The notes under the pieces: model-generated
The model's database searches: none
What the model was told of the DNA's origin: nothing
The model's input: the letters and a program-made list of their open reading frames with translations, nothing else
Shown: positions 1-11,990 of the stretch, piece by piece
Position numbering within the stretch: the stretch's first letter is position 1
Layout: the number at the start of each line of letters is the position of its first letter
DNA from: Sthenelais limicola
Lineage: Eukaryota; Annelida; Polychaeta; Phyllodocida; Sigalionidae
Length of the DNA stretch: 64,000 nt
NCBI GenBank assembly: GCA_942159475.1
Contig: OW804097.1
Span: 39,320,298 to 39,384,297, forward strand
Reading direction: 5' to 3'
Translations under genes and position numbers: made by a program

Positions 1-1490
1 AATTATTCAGGTTTTACAAAAATTAACAAATCATGGCGAAAGGGATGAGATGAGAATTATCGTTGCTTCATTTTGTTTATCACGGGTCCTGAAAGTAATC
101 CTAATCTTTGCCAGCTGTTGATTGGATTATACCATCGTTTGCTGTGGTTAATTGGCATGTAGCTACGAGATAAGGTGGAAAGATGATGTGTAGAGGAGGC
201 GATGTTGATTTTCAAATTGCCTAAAGTTGCTCATAGCTTTGTAGTATGGATTGAATGTGGGACTGTACATATATACTTAGTCTCCCCTGCCGTCTCCAAT
301 CCTACTAAAGTGAACAAGCAACGATTATGATCGATGTTGCCTGCTTGCCTGTGAATTAGACACTAAAAGATGGCAAGATATTGCTTGAGCTTTTATAATT
401 TCTGAAAGTGTCCGGTACTAACAAGATGACTACAGCGCCACCTGCATTTAGTGATTGGACCGCCCAGTCCATATTAGAGCGCTATGTCAGGAAAGTATGA
501 ATAAGACGATAACGAGTGGTTAGTTGATTATTGCTAGATGAACAAGTGAAACACGTGTAGGCAGTATATTTCAGTTGTTTCTTTCAGGTTAAATTTAAAA
601 AAAAAAACCAGGAAACAACCCTCTCTAAGCTAGGGAAAATATGACTAGAAAGTAAATGTTGTGGAGGAAGTGAAGTACATGTTGACTTGATTAGACCATT
701 GAGGGGTATTCTGTGATCTGATATGTGGTATAAATTGATTAATTAATTAATTACTCCCTTTGGGACGTGTGCTAAAATGGTTAATGAATGTGTGGTGTTG
801 CGTGACCCATGGTTTGCCGCTTACAAAGGAACTCGACGGCTAAAGCCGTCTGCGTTCTTTATAAACAGTAAACCATGGTTCCCTAACCCACCCATCCATT
901 ATCCATTAAATAGTGGTGTGCCAGCGTCGTTAAACAAATGCCTTCCAGGCCATATATTATATTATAACCCATAAACCGACGGACCCAGTCTATAAAAAAT
1001 GGCAGTCGGGCGATGAACTTTTCAAAAGCACTGGTCCGACTGGCAATGAGAAAATTAGTAGGTCCAATTTCATCAGCTGTCCCTTTATAATTCAATAAAC
1101 TCACCATAGGTTCCATAACACTGGGTAAGATTGTAAATGAATTATATATAAATCTCAGGAATTAGAGCTATTGAATATCGATGAGCATCTCGTTTTCCAT
1201 CCCCCATCCATCCCCCACCATGAAAATTTCCGTCGAAAATTGACTCAGAACTCAGAACCTCGCTCGCCATAAAAAATGCATAGGTAGGCCTATGTCAAGT
1301 CTAAAATCATCAAATATTGAACTATATTTCAAAAATCTTTTCGCCTATACATTGTAACTACATCCCTAGATGAAATATCCAGTGAAAGCTAGTGAAAGAA
1401 TTTAGAAAATCGCCGAAGTTTTTCCAAGGTAGAAAGCCAGTGGACCCATGGCCAGGGCCGGGGCCCTAGCATCCGAAGCCGGGGCCCAAG
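1..1490. other. Gene-free flank
   Basis: No reading frame here has splice signals or a recognisable protein motif. The stretch is AT-rich, holds one dispersed repeat copy (333-484, listed separately), and ends in a GC-rich block around 1441-1500 with repeated GGGGCCC-like words that leads into the tandem array. I see nothing else. Confidence 0.6.
333..484 (+). repeat. Dispersed repeat family A, copy 1
   Basis: About 150 bp aligns by eye with 20851-21002 in the same orientation. Shared landmarks in order are GATGTTGCCTGC, a GACTAAAAG-like word, GGCAAGA, GCTTTTATA, a GATGAC word, AGCGCC followed by CTGCATTT, and CAGTCCATATTAGAGCGC. The order and spacing are kept with scattered substitutions. 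A shorter, more diverged piece (AGCGCC then ACATTTA, then GGACTGGACAA) lies near 12450-12490. It has no coding potential; probably a short non-autonomous element or part of one. Confidence 0.6.
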
Positions 1491-1494
1491 CGAC

Positions 1495-2600
1495 TGATCC
1501 TGTGGGGCTAACTTTGTGGTAACATGCTTATAAAGTTATATTTGTATTTTGCAACGATACATAGAGATGTAGGCCTGTGGCAATATAATGTTGTAGGGTT
1601 GTGGGGGAATTGCAGGGGTTCACATTTTGTTTCCCCATATATCATTTCTACGTAGCTACAACATAAAAAATCACAATGTAGAAAAACTGGGGGAGAGGGG
1701 GCCAGGGGCCCCAGCTTATAAAGTTGTATTTGGATTTTGCAACGTTCCACTACGTAGATCTGTATGGAAAAAATTATGTTGCAGGGGTAACAGGGTAGGG
1801 GGGGGGGGTGCAGGGGGTTCACGTTTTTTGCCCATACTTATCTACATAGCTATAATGTAATAAAAAATCACAACATAGAAAATAACCTAGTGTGTTAGCT
1901 GGGGGTAACACACATATGTTATATGGGGGGGGGGGCAGCTAACATTGTGGTAATGTGCTTATAAAGTTGTATATGGATTTTGCAACATTACTACTATGTA
2001 CATATGTATAGACAAAATAATGTTGTAGGGGTTGGGGTGGGGGGGTTTACATTTTTTTGCCCATACATTTCTATGTAGCTACAACGTAAAAAATCACAAT
2101 GTAGAAAATAATCTAGGAGGCCTACTACTATGTTAGCTGGGGGAGGGGGTGCCAGGCCCCAGCTAATGTGGTAATGTGCTTATAAAATTGTATTTGGATT
2201 TTGCAACGTTACAACATAGATCTGTATGGAAAAAATAATGTTGTAGGGTTGGTGGGTTGTGAGGAGGGGCACGCTGGGGTTTACATTTTTAGTCCATACA
2301 TTCACAACATGGAAAATAACCTAGTGTGTTACCTGTGGGGGGGGGGGGGGAGGGGGCAGCTAACCTTGTGGTTACTCACTTATAAAATTGTATTTAGATT
2401 TAGCAACGTTAACAAAGACAAAATAATTTTGTAGGGGTCGCGGGGGTCGTGGGGTTCACGTTTTTTTGCCCATACGTTTATATGTAGCTACAACGTGAAA
2501 AATCACAACATAGTAAATAACCTTGTACTAGTGTGTTAGCTGGGGAGGGGGGGGGGGGCTAACATGGTAATTTAAAGTTGTATTTGGATGCAGTATATTT
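1495..2600 (+). repeat. G-rich tandem array, ~190-245 bp units
   Basis: Six diverged copies of a unit containing GCTTATAAARTTGTATTTGG and TTTTGCAACGTT start near 1525, 1714, 1957, 2178, 2378 and 2569. Each unit also carries a GTTGTAGGGGT stretch, a TTTTTTGCCCATAC word, and a guanine run of 8-14 bases between units (for example 1925-1935, 2337-2350 and 2547-2558). Short open frames here are by-products of the repetition. Unit lengths vary, so this is a minisatellite-like array rather than a clean satellite. Confidence 0.8.
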
Positions 2601-2755
2601 AACTACTTTACTAGTGACTGACCCTTGATATAGAAGTACTTATTAGATGCCCTAATGTTTACCACCATTAGAATCAGCTTGATCTCATCTATCCAAATAG
2701 GATGGTATCTCAAAATGCCATTTATTGTGACCTGTGACTCATTTTCCTGTTATGC
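2600..2755 (+). repeat. Dispersed repeat family B, copy 1
   Basis: This segment aligns by eye with 44866-45055. Shared words in order are ACTTTACT, a CCCATCC/CCCTTGA region, AGTGTTTA/ATGTTTA, ATTRGAATCA, CTTGATCTC/CTTGTTCTC, AAATAGGATG, ATCTCAAAATSC, and GACTCATTTTCCTG. At the second site the sequence lies inside a terminal-inverted-repeat transposon, so this copy, together with the G-rich array before it, may be a remnant of a related element. Confidence 0.55.
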
Positions 2756-2775
2756 ATCCACATGTGATCACCTAA

Positions 2776-4533
2776 ATTCAGTAATTATGCAGCATAATTA
2801 ATGATAATAAAATAAAAAAAAAACATAAAGTGGACTGAGTGTATTTTCATTCGAACTTTATTAAATGTCTTGGCCGTAAAAGAAATACAAAAAAATAAAA
2901 TAAATCAAACTAGATGTTACAGAAAATCTTGAAAATCATGCATAAATTATACACTGGTTTTATATTGAAAGGTTTGACTATTATAAGTCCAGTCTAGCAT
3001 CCTTGTGCCAGGAGGCACTCACTCAATAAGTTATTACTGAGATGACTTATTACTGAGAACCGATTAAACCAATAAACTAATCAAACACAGGCTAAATTCT
3101 TGTTTATATTGTATTTTAAAGTGACACTTGCCGCTGAGCTCCTGATTTTTGGGACATATGCTTGAATTTCAACAATGTTCTAGATCATTATGCCATTAAC
3201 CAATACCTGGGAGCATTAATGTATGAAATACATGTATTTGGAATATATAAGAGTTTAAAACTTCCGGGGGTGCCACCAGCTTGTATCCTCTCAGACATGG
3301 CAGTTGGATGAGGTCCCCACTGCCTGTATACATGCATCTTATCTTAATTAGTTGAGTGATACCAGCTGGATGGGACAGGGTAGTTATGTCACTATGTACC
3401 TCCTGCCTCGCTCCTACTTCACCATGCACTGAGGGCAGCACCTTATGGTCAAGTTACTTCTCTCTCAGATTTGAATTCCCCAATGGAATCTCTGTCACAT
3501 TCTTCATTAACAAATATCAATTAATCTAAGGAATATAATTATGGCATTGGTATTCCACACAAATATCCCTACTTATGCAAGTCATCAAAAACTACAAATA
3601 CATTTTCAAATGACACATAGTCAAAATAGTGATCTTAGCCAATTTATTGAATTATCATAATGTTAATAGCTGTCATTACAAAATCATTCAGGATGGACGT
3701 CGATTTTTTTTCTAGAACATTTTTGCACTTGTTTTTCTAGCTAATTAATAAAAACGTCCATTTAAAGTATTCTCGTGCAAGGACATTAAAAATGTGGTAT
3801 TTTGATGAGCTTAATAGTCTAATGTTATTGTTTGTTCTTGACAGACATCAGATTCTACTTGAGTGACCTTAGTGGCTAGCGTTTAACATTTATACAATTT
3901 TCTGGTTAATATCTTTTATTCGCATGGGTAGTTTTCCACTGGCGATTTTGATGAAATGATCTATAGATTACCTCTTCTGAGCATGGAAAATGGAGGAGTG
4001 CTACAATCAGTCTCACATTCTTTTAGTATCATTTCAATACTAACCCTAGACCACCTCTGTTTGAGCCTTTTTATATGTCAAGATAAGAAGTGTCAATGTA
4101 TCCAAAACAAGTTTTCTCAAAGACAACTAGTAGGCTGGAAGACAGTAATACAGGACTGCAGGAGAGATTTATTCAGTTTTCTTCTTCTTTTAGTCCAAAT
4201 GTCCCCCATTAAAATAAATGAGAGGCAAACTATATGAATGGAAACCTCTGCCCATGGGAAGGAAGTCAATCAAATCAAAGTTGAACCAATTTTAAATATA
4301 GCATCTCGCAGGTAGTACATCTCTGATAGCATTAATCAGTGCTGAATAATAACAATCTGATATAATTGTATATATGGTATTGAACTTATGATCTTGAAAC
4401 CTTAATCAAATTTGAAGCAGAAGATATTAAAACTCATGATTTGACACCAACAATTTTCTATTAATTTTTATACGTTTTGCAGGCTTTAATCGGCAGTGTC
4501 CGTGTCAGAAATTTAAAGCTGGCAGAGCAGAGA
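2776..4533. other. AT-rich stretch without a gene
   Basis: No convincing exon. There are short open frames on both strands, none with motifs or phase-compatible splice sites. The segment precedes the first exon at 4534 and could hold its promoter and 5' untranslated sequence, but I see no clear core promoter element. Confidence 0.5.
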
Positions 4534-6938
4534 ATGGCACCAAAAGGAAAGCTTACATCTGCAGAAAGAGAAAGAAGGTAGGCCTACTGTTTTAGTTAAT
4601 CACATCTGAATACAAGATATATGTGTCCATGGACAAGTATCTGTGGAGATTCATAAGTTGAAATTGTATTTTAAAAATAATTCACAGATATCGTGATCGA
4701 AAGAGGAAAGAGGATCCAACATTCAAGGTAAAAGAAAGTCTCCGGAAACAACTGGCTTATAAGAATCAATCCGAAGAAAAGAAAGCAAGACACCGGGAAA
4801 TGAACAAAATTAATCAACAAAGGTAAGTTTAGTTTCTGGTGAACTCTGATTATATTTGCACTTCCTCAACATTACCTGACCAAATAAATTCTGCCATATA
4901 TATGGCCAATTCCACAAATTTGACAACATTAATTTTGGCCCCCAACCGTGGAAAGTGATAAAATGGGCTTAAATCAAATTAATTACCATTAATTTGATTT
5001 TTTGTTTGATTGGATGGTTCTACCAACCTGTGGAACCACCTTTTTGGCATTTTTAACCCAATTTGTTGTTTTTTTTATTTCAAAATCACATTTTGGGGGC
5101 AAAAATCATTTTTTTAAGTCCCAATAGTCCGTGGAATTCCTAAATTTCTAAATAATCTTCAAAATTGCACATTTTTTTTATATGTTGTGATAGTAGGTTA
5201 CGTGAATATGATCTTTGTAAAAAAAAAACGCAAAAAAAATATTTTTTGGCCAAAAGCCATCAAAATTTAAAAAAAAATAAATGTGGGTACCCCTGGTGAA
5301 GAACTTTAAATTTGATATTTATCATTAATTCTATGCAATAGAAGCCTATAAACATCGAAAATAAGAATTTCCGACTAGGTTTTACTTGCTTATTACAGCA
5401 AAATGTGGTTTTGAAGACTAACGACATATGTGAAGATTAACGACATCTATCAGATCAAAAATGAAGTATCTTCACTGCCGTCTAGCGTAAACGCGTGAAA
5501 CTACCGGAAGTCTTATTGCAGGCGACACTCTGCGTCTAGGCAAACTTTCAGACGTTTTCGACCAACATTTCCTCATATTTGGTAAGTATTTAAGTAAAAA
5601 ATATGTGATTTCCTTGTTGAAACAAAGAGATCTCTTGTTATAGACCACTGTGGTCGAAAGAAAAATGTCCGGGCTAGCAGTAATCATTATGTTTTTTTTT
5701 AAAAATCAGATACGATCAATGACAATGTCACTAGCAACGTAAACACCGCCATACTCCTAGGCCTAATCGTATGTGTGTGTGCTGGGTCGGGGTGAGAGTC
5801 AGGGGCTCAAGGGGGCCCCTTGGGCCCTGAAATATTTTGGACAATATTTAACCTACTTTTCACAATCTGCCCCTCCCACACACGCCCGTCAAAAAGCATT
5901 AGATTGGAACTCCGATATATGTGAATCTATGTAAATTGAAATCTTGAAGACCTAGTCAATGTCCCATATTTTAGATTCAAAATACATATATCACATTAGA
6001 GTACATACTTTATGCCATTATACATCAGTGGGCTACGATAGTTTCATTTTTACATTTCATTTCTAAATTTAATTAATTTTTCTAGTTCGAAAATGGAGAA
6101 AAGAGGACAAAGTGTCGCCAAGGTTGAGGCCAGCAAGAAATATAGGGCCAGAATGACGGCCGAGCAGGACTTAAACTACAAGGCAAAGATAAATGAAAGA
6201 GTGAAGGTAATATACAAAATGATAATAAAAAATAAACTAATAACACAATGATATAAGGAAACATTAAATGTGAACCTCTTTCAAGGTATTTAACCAATAT
6301 GTCGAACAGATGTATAGATTGTAGAAACAAAAACTGTAATGATGCAATGGTAGATAATATTTGTTAAAGTTATGTATGGTATGTATTCTTATATTTAAAA
6401 AAAAAGTCAAAGTAAGTCATGTTAAAACGAGCTGTTGGCACAAAAAAAACCCCAATATGTAATGTAACGTTGGAAATTATTATATGTGGGAGATAATTTA
6501 TACGTATACATTTTTTTGTTTCTACAACCAACTTTATTTCTGAAACCTGCCTTTGGGGCATATCAAATTCTAATAGCATGAATAATCATAAAGAGCATTG
6601 ACCAGAAAAACAGCAAGACATAGGCAAAGTGTTAATATCTCAATATATATGTAAAGGATCCGATTCTTTTTTACCTTTACATAATATAGTCAACCCAAGT
6701 AAAAATTAAAAACATGACTTGCTTTGCTAGGTTTTCTAGCATAAACTAGTTGACTTAAGTGCTTATTTGTTATCTCAGTATTATATAGATGATATTATAA
6801 ACGTACTGATATTTATTTAATTTACATGTATTTCATCATAGCAATTTTATGCATGCAAAAAAGCGCAAATGAGGGAGGCGGAGCTAATGGAAAAGAGGGC
6901 CAAGAAAAATGCCTGGCAGGAGGCAAGACAGAGAAAAG
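4534..6938 (+). CDS. Four exons of a basic, coiled-coil N-terminal region, probably DDE-transposase family
   Basis: Exons 4534-4577, 4688-4822, 6086-6206 and 6842-6938 join in a single frame across three GT-AG introns (donors GTAGGC, GTAAGT, GTAATA; acceptors CACAG, TCTAG, CATAG). The product starts MAPKGKLTSAERERR and continues with YRDRKRKEDPTFKVKESLRKQ, then a second K/R/E-rich block and a third ending ARQRKG; it is strongly basic and predicted helical. The YRDR...FKVK part recurs at 22487-22510 ahead of the second transposase copy, which links these exons to that transposase family. The last exon ends in phase 1 and no following exon is certain; one ending in a stop could start near 8960. 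It may be the start of the gene continued at 17.9 kb, split by later insertions. Confidence 0.5.
4971..5000. repeat. Short palindrome in intron
   Basis: Two 13-bp arms (AAATCAAATTAAT at 4971-4983 and its reverse complement at 4988-5000) are separated by 4 bp. It lies in AT-rich intron sequence; probably a small hairpin or the core of an old inverted-repeat element. Confidence 0.5.
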
Positions 6939-6939
6939 G

Positions 6940-7898
6940 TAAAGACATCAGCAGAAAAAATAGATAAAATAAATGGAATTATATCTGCAGCAGGTAAACC
7001 TCTTACGAATGAGAGTGGCCTGTTCATTAACATTCAAATGTTCATTGCTCAAGAGCTATGGAACTACTGACAATAGACAGAAGCTAATTTCCTTTTATAG
7101 TTGGTGAGGAGATACAGTCGGACATCGGACAACATAATTTTCACTCACTGTGAGTGAGATGGGGATTTCCCTTTCTCTCCTGACAGTTTTACGAGCCCCT
7201 CGGCAGAAACTCATGGTCACGGGTAATCTGATAATGACTTAAACTTTGGACCCGATGCCTTTGATTTTTCTGGGTATAGTGTAGGACAGATACAACACAT
7301 GTTGAACCATTTGGCATTCTTCTTTACTCCATGACAGACTTCTTTTGGTTGTGTTAGAAATCACTATTTAGTTCCCCAATATTTCAAGGGGTCTTGGAAT
7401 ACTGGGAAAATAAATAGTGACATTGAAATCAACACCAAGGACTTGATCTTGCCAGCCAAGTAACCATATCAAAATTACACCACTCAAAAACATTAGTCTC
7501 AGTGAGACCCACACACAATTCCGAACACAACTATTTATAGGGTCGAAAGCTGGCCAGAGACATTCAAGCCAGCTCTCACACTGGTGTTACACCCACGTCT
7601 GTAACTGGAGTTACAGATGTACAAGATGGCGACTGGTGAGGTTCAATCAGTATAGAAAATGTTGGATTTTGACTGTTAAAAGGTATTTTCTGACTCATGT
7701 ATTCTGTGAGATGCTAATGGGATCATTTCTAAAAATATATCAAGATAACATTTTGGTGTAATGGCAGGGTTTTGTCATGTGATTCCTGCCCAACATGGTT
7801 ATTTTCCATTATTAATGAGTTGGTCTATTAGGCCGAAAAGAGTGCCAATGTGACTATGAGTAGCTATAAGATGTTGGGACAGGAAAGGAACATGCATG
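6940..7898. other. Intergenic or intronic stretch, no gene seen
   Basis: There is no frame with motif or splice support. A small palindrome with TCTGTAAC and GTTACAGA arms sits near 7598-7617. This stretch lies between the short basic-protein exons and the solo LTR and could be intron. Confidence 0.4.
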
Positions 7899-8366
7899 TG
7901 TAGTGGGTCTGGTTATATTACCAATATTCTATTCTATTGTATGGTGGTGCAGTCCGCTGTGGGTTAGTACACCTGAACTACCCCAGTGGGCAGTACCAGT
8001 GAACATGTCCACTCATCAGTATATGTGTGGGGACTTTTACCATTATATTGGTTGTTATGCTCTTTTAAGCTTACCTTGTGTTCATAACCTTTCTACCAAT
8101 GTATTTCTATGTGATATTTATATCCACGGACGTCAGTCCGAGAGTCTTCAGTAACGTAGTGCCTGAGTGCATCTTACCTTTATCATCTATATTGCATGTC
8201 TTCTCACACCAGTTTTGTATGAGTCGAGAATAAGGGAGAACCCCAGCTCGAGTTGTGTGAGTCAGGACAAGTGTGTCCCAAGTGATTGAATAAAGTCCGT
8301 AGAAAGGTTAAGCCTTGTTCTGTCTTTATTTAACGTGCAAGCGGATCGGATCCGAAGATCACTACA
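7899..8366 (+). mobile_element. Solo LTR (468 bp) with CATG target duplication
   Basis: The element starts TGTAGTG and ends CACTACA, a perfect 7-bp inverted pair with the canonical TG...CA ends of a long terminal repeat. It is flanked by a 4-bp direct repeat CATG (7895-7898 and 8367-8370). An AATAAA-type signal (GAATAAAG near 8288) lies about 80 bp from the 3' end, as expected for the R/U5 boundary. No second copy and no gag-pol sequence are present nearby, so this looks like a solo LTR left by recombination. The family (Gypsy or BEL) cannot be told from an LTR alone. Confidence 0.65.
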
Positions 8367-8630
8367 CATGTATCTTACATAATTATTAGTCCACACCAGT
8401 TATTATAATAAACTGTCACGGTAGTGCACCACAAATTCTTCCTTCCTTGTTCATGCCATCCCTTCTTCGTCTCCTGCTGCCCTTCCTTCAGTTGCTCCTT
8501 CTGCTGCTCTCCCCACTCCTGCAACGTCTGCCAGGCTGAAATCTACGCCTGTTCCCTTAAGGTATAATTAATATTCATTGTATAGCTTAAGGCGAAGCTT
8601 CTCTAATTAGGATGTGAATACCTGATTATG

Positions 8631-8904
8631 AGAGAAAATTCTAAAAATCAAATTATATTTTAAGAATTTCCATGAAAGTGATTTTCCATGTGAAACCTGT
8701 GCTAAAAACAATGAAATTACATACTAAATTTTTATTTCTATGGAGGTGATTATCCATATGAAATCTTAAGAGAAAATTCTAAAAATCAAATTATATTTTA
8801 AGAATTTCCATCAAAGTGATTTTCCATGTGAAACCTGTGCTAAAAACCATGAAATTACATACTAATTTTGTATTTCTATGGATGTAATTATCCATATGAA
8901 ATCT
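8631..8904 (+). repeat. Two-copy tandem repeat, 138-bp period
   Basis: The unit starting AGAGAAAATTCTAAAAATC at 8631 is repeated at 8769 with only a few substitutions. It contains GATTTTCCATGTGAAACC and ATTATCCATATGAAATC, which are themselves similar, so there is an older internal half-period. AT-rich and non-coding. Confidence 0.8.
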
Positions 8905-9368
8905 GAACTAAAAATAAATAAAAATTTCTTGAAGGTTATGATAATTATGTCTATTTCAGGATTCGAAATGAGGCAACAAAGAATGGTGCCGAGGGAGAAA
9001 AGCCCTAATGATTAGTTGTTCAAATGACTATATATTATTTTTATTGCAGAGAGTAGAGCTAAGTATCCTAAATTTATTATACCTCTTGGCGGGATGGTAT
9101 GGTAAGCCATAGGCTATAGCATTGGAAAACTGTATTACCCTCTGGGCAGTATTTACTAATATTTTTGTTGGAATTTTTGTTGAAAAAATAGTCCCATGTT
9201 CGAATCCTTATTTTCTTTATTTAAACAATTATTTTTGCGGAAAAAAAACTGCATATACATACAAAATATAAATGACACTAATAAGCAACTCTAAAAATAT
9301 CAATATCGAAGATGGAAGGTGTTGAATCACTCATTTATTTCTAAATAAAGTAGACCCCACGGTGAAAA

Positions 9369-9376
9369 TGACGTCA
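9369..9376. promoter_or_regulatory. Consensus CRE upstream of Crypton frame
   Basis: A perfect palindromic TGACGTCA lies 39 bp before the ATG at 9416. This is the consensus CREB/ATF site and is common in animal core promoters. Function is inferred from motif and position only. Confidence 0.4.
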
Positions 9377-10674
9377 CAGAACGCTTCACTGAGCTACTCA
9401 GTGAGCTAGTCAGAAATGGAGGTGTCAGGAGTGTCCGAGATTTTTGACACGATTTACAATGAGATACTGGCTGACCTTATAAACACAACTTTGCTGGAAA
9501 TCGCAGAGGAAGCCTATGATGACGAATTTGTTTTTGTTCCCGAAGATGTAATGAAAGACAGTTGGGATCTTAGAAAACAGTTGGGACAATGCTGCACCGG
9601 AAGAAAACGATCCAACGATCCCCGAGCAGAAGATATTTGGGCCTCCCTCCGACTCCGAGCCTACCTATAATTTACCAATACAAGAAATCGAAGAATTCAT
9701 AAGCAACCAAGGGGAGATACAGGAGGAAATTATCGAAAATGCTCGTGAACTAGAGAAATATATTGTGAGGTTGTGAAGCAAGAAGTCAAGGCTTTGGTTG
9801 GTAGAATAATCGACCTTTAATGTGCGTAAAATCTCAGCTTATATCCTAGCCTGGCATAATTATCAAGGTAACATCACACACAAAAATAGAGCAATAATAA
9901 TCCTATTAATTAACCTTTGTAATAATTTAATGAAGATGGATCCTAATGACCCTCCCCCACTCCTTATATGGCTTATCAAAACAAGGGTCGCCTCTGACTC
10001 TCCCTTGGAGGAGCTGGCCTGGTGGGCAGCTCAGACCCCGCCCCCTCCGCTGGTAGAGTTGATTCTGGTCTTGCTCTTGACCTAAGACCTAGTATATTTT
10101 CTACAATATATCAGAAAGAAGAAATATTAACACCATAAGGGCGACGAGATGAGTGAGTTGCTGTAAAAATAGTCCCATGCTTCCATGTTTTTAGCCTAAG
10201 GTCTAAGTCACTATGAATAGGTTTTACTTTGCTCAATATTTAATTTAAAATGACTGAAAATGAATATCGATAGTGATATTATGATCTGTAATATTTCAGG
10301 CAGTCAAAAGATTCGAAGAATTTCTCCATGGTACGAAGACAAACGTGCAGAATATGGTGGATTTGGCACCCGAAAGGCTAAATATCTATGAAAGTGGACG
10401 GATCTGCCTACCAGCCAGATAGCTTAACAGCACTCTATCGAGGCATAACAAGGTAATTTTGAATTATCTATTAAATGAAAAAATATGGAAAAAAATACCT
10501 TACTGGCCTCCGACTCGGGACTCCCCGAGGCTCGCTAAGGAGACCGATCGCCGATCGCTTGTGTTGACGGTCTAATAGTCCATGGGGTGCCGGGGAGATT
10601 TCTTGAGTTCTAGAAAAATGAAAATGATATAAAAATCATGGTTATATGCGAAATATTTATGTATTTAATTTTAA

Positions 10675-11450
10675 TTTCAGATATCTGTCAGAGCAAAAAG
10701 TTCCCTATTGACGTCCATAAATCCGATATATTTGATTTAACAAGAAAGACCTTAGCTGCCAGACGAAAAGATCTGAAGGGACAAGGGTTGGGAAATCGAC
10801 CCAACAAAGCGGACACGATAACCTTCGATGTTACCAACAAACTGTGGGACATAGGCCAGCTGGGAGGAGATAATGCTGTTAAACTACAAAATACCATCTT
10901 CTTTATTTTCACATCAACCTTAGGCCTCCGAGGCTGCACAGAGCCAAGATCCATGTGTTGGGGAGAATACATCGAATTCACGGAGAGGCAAACAAAAACA
11001 AGAAACGGGGAAGCATCCAGTAGCAGAGCCTTTCACCGAAAAATCTTTGCAACGGAAGATAATATTCGCTGCCCAGTAAAATTATATCTGAAATTTGCTG
11101 AGAAGCGGCCATTTGAGATGAGAAAAGCAGACTCTCCATTCTACCTTTGTGTTAAATGTGATGTTACGGCCGCTGATTCTATATGGTATATGGCAAAACC
11201 GATGGGAAAGAACTATTTAGGGAAGATCGTGAAAGAGATAACAAAGCCTCTAGGCACAGATCTCAAACTAACCAACCATTCTTTGAGAAAAAAAAACGTT
11301 CAGGACCTCTCCGACTACGGAATCCCACCCACCGAAATTGCACAGTTGACCGGCCATAAAAACATTAATTCAATAAACAATTATAGTATTGCGAGTCTAG
11401 AGAAACAGAAAACAATGAGCGACATTATCGTTGGAAAGGTCCAATGCTAA
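10675..11450 (+). pseudogene. Crypton tyrosine recombinase catalytic domain
   Basis: Counting from the ATG at 10638, the frame shows the site-specific recombinase tetrad: Arg98 in a TSTLGLRGCTEPRS context, His214 and Arg217 in NHSLRK, His240 in TGHKN, and Tyr249 in INNYS. The Leu-Arg-Gly block followed by a Trp-Gly, and the final TGHKNINSINNYS...MSDI, are hallmarks of the animal Crypton/ZMYM-type DUF3504 domain. The true exon start is near 10680 after an intron acceptor (ATTTCAG). The tetrad is complete, but the upstream reading frame is shifted by one base just inside the exon, so no full-length protein can be made. The ATG at 10638 lies in the intron and is not a real start. Confidence 0.75.
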
Positions 11451-11721
11451 AAGGCTTAGAGTAGATGAAGATTCTGTGGAGATCTCCCTCCCCCCGACTG
11501 TCACTATGTCCGCCATTGAAACCATCGAGCCCGACCAAGAAATGTTAGGTTTACCTAATATCGATCCAGCCAAATCAATGTCGGCAATGTTCTATGGAGC
11601 CCAAATTCATGGCAACGTGAATGTAAATATCAGTTATAACGATATATCGATATTTAATCTGAATTCGTCGGTAAATCATGAAAGTAACGTCGATTATTAT
11701 GAAAATATAGATCGTATTTAA
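11431..11721 (+). pseudogene. Crypton C-terminal tail, frame-shifted
   Basis: This frame follows the catalytic domain with a shift near 11440. It begins with a KRLRVDEDS nuclear-localisation-like stretch and ends with FYGAQIHGNVNVNIS followed by an Asn-rich tail. Short C-terminal blocks of the GA-I-G-VN-N type close many animal Crypton-like proteins, which supports continuity with the recombinase. The shift separates it from the catalytic part. Confidence 0.5.
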
Positions 11722-11990
11722 TAGTTTAAATCTTAATATTTGCAGAATTTAAGAGAAAAACGAGAAAAACACGGGACTATTTCTTGTTGCGTAATACATT
11801 CCACCGCATCACTCTCCTTGCTCAAGCGCGCATTGATATATTCCCCACTCAACCAGAAGTAAACAAGGAAGCCTGACCGCATCATAGCTGTCAGCTTGTG
11901 AGGCTACAGTACGAGGCTTTTTCTAGTGTTTTTATTTAGTTAATCGGTTAGATTCTTTTTTAGATATATTTTTATGGAGGTATAATAAAT

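Larger units (their letters stand above)
9416..11721 (+). mobile_element. Decayed Crypton-type element (tyrosine recombinase DNA transposon)
   Basis: The segment holds, in order: an acidic N-terminal part (9416-9774, two frames joined by a shift near 9585), an exon-like block at 10300-10455 ending with a DGS-YQPDSLTALYRGITR motif before a GTAATT donor, the catalytic domain (10638-11450), and a C-terminal tail (11431-11721). This order matches animal Crypton-derived proteins with a DUF3504-type catalytic domain. Breaks: a shift near 9585, a small deletion and shift near 10390, a one-base shift near 10697 after YLSEQK, and another near 11440. It is therefore inactive as it stands. Outer ends and any target duplication are not identified. 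Confidence 0.7.

Noticed and set aside
1508..2434. Short frames within the G-rich array
   Set aside because: Same frames recur with each repeat unit and carry no protein motif.
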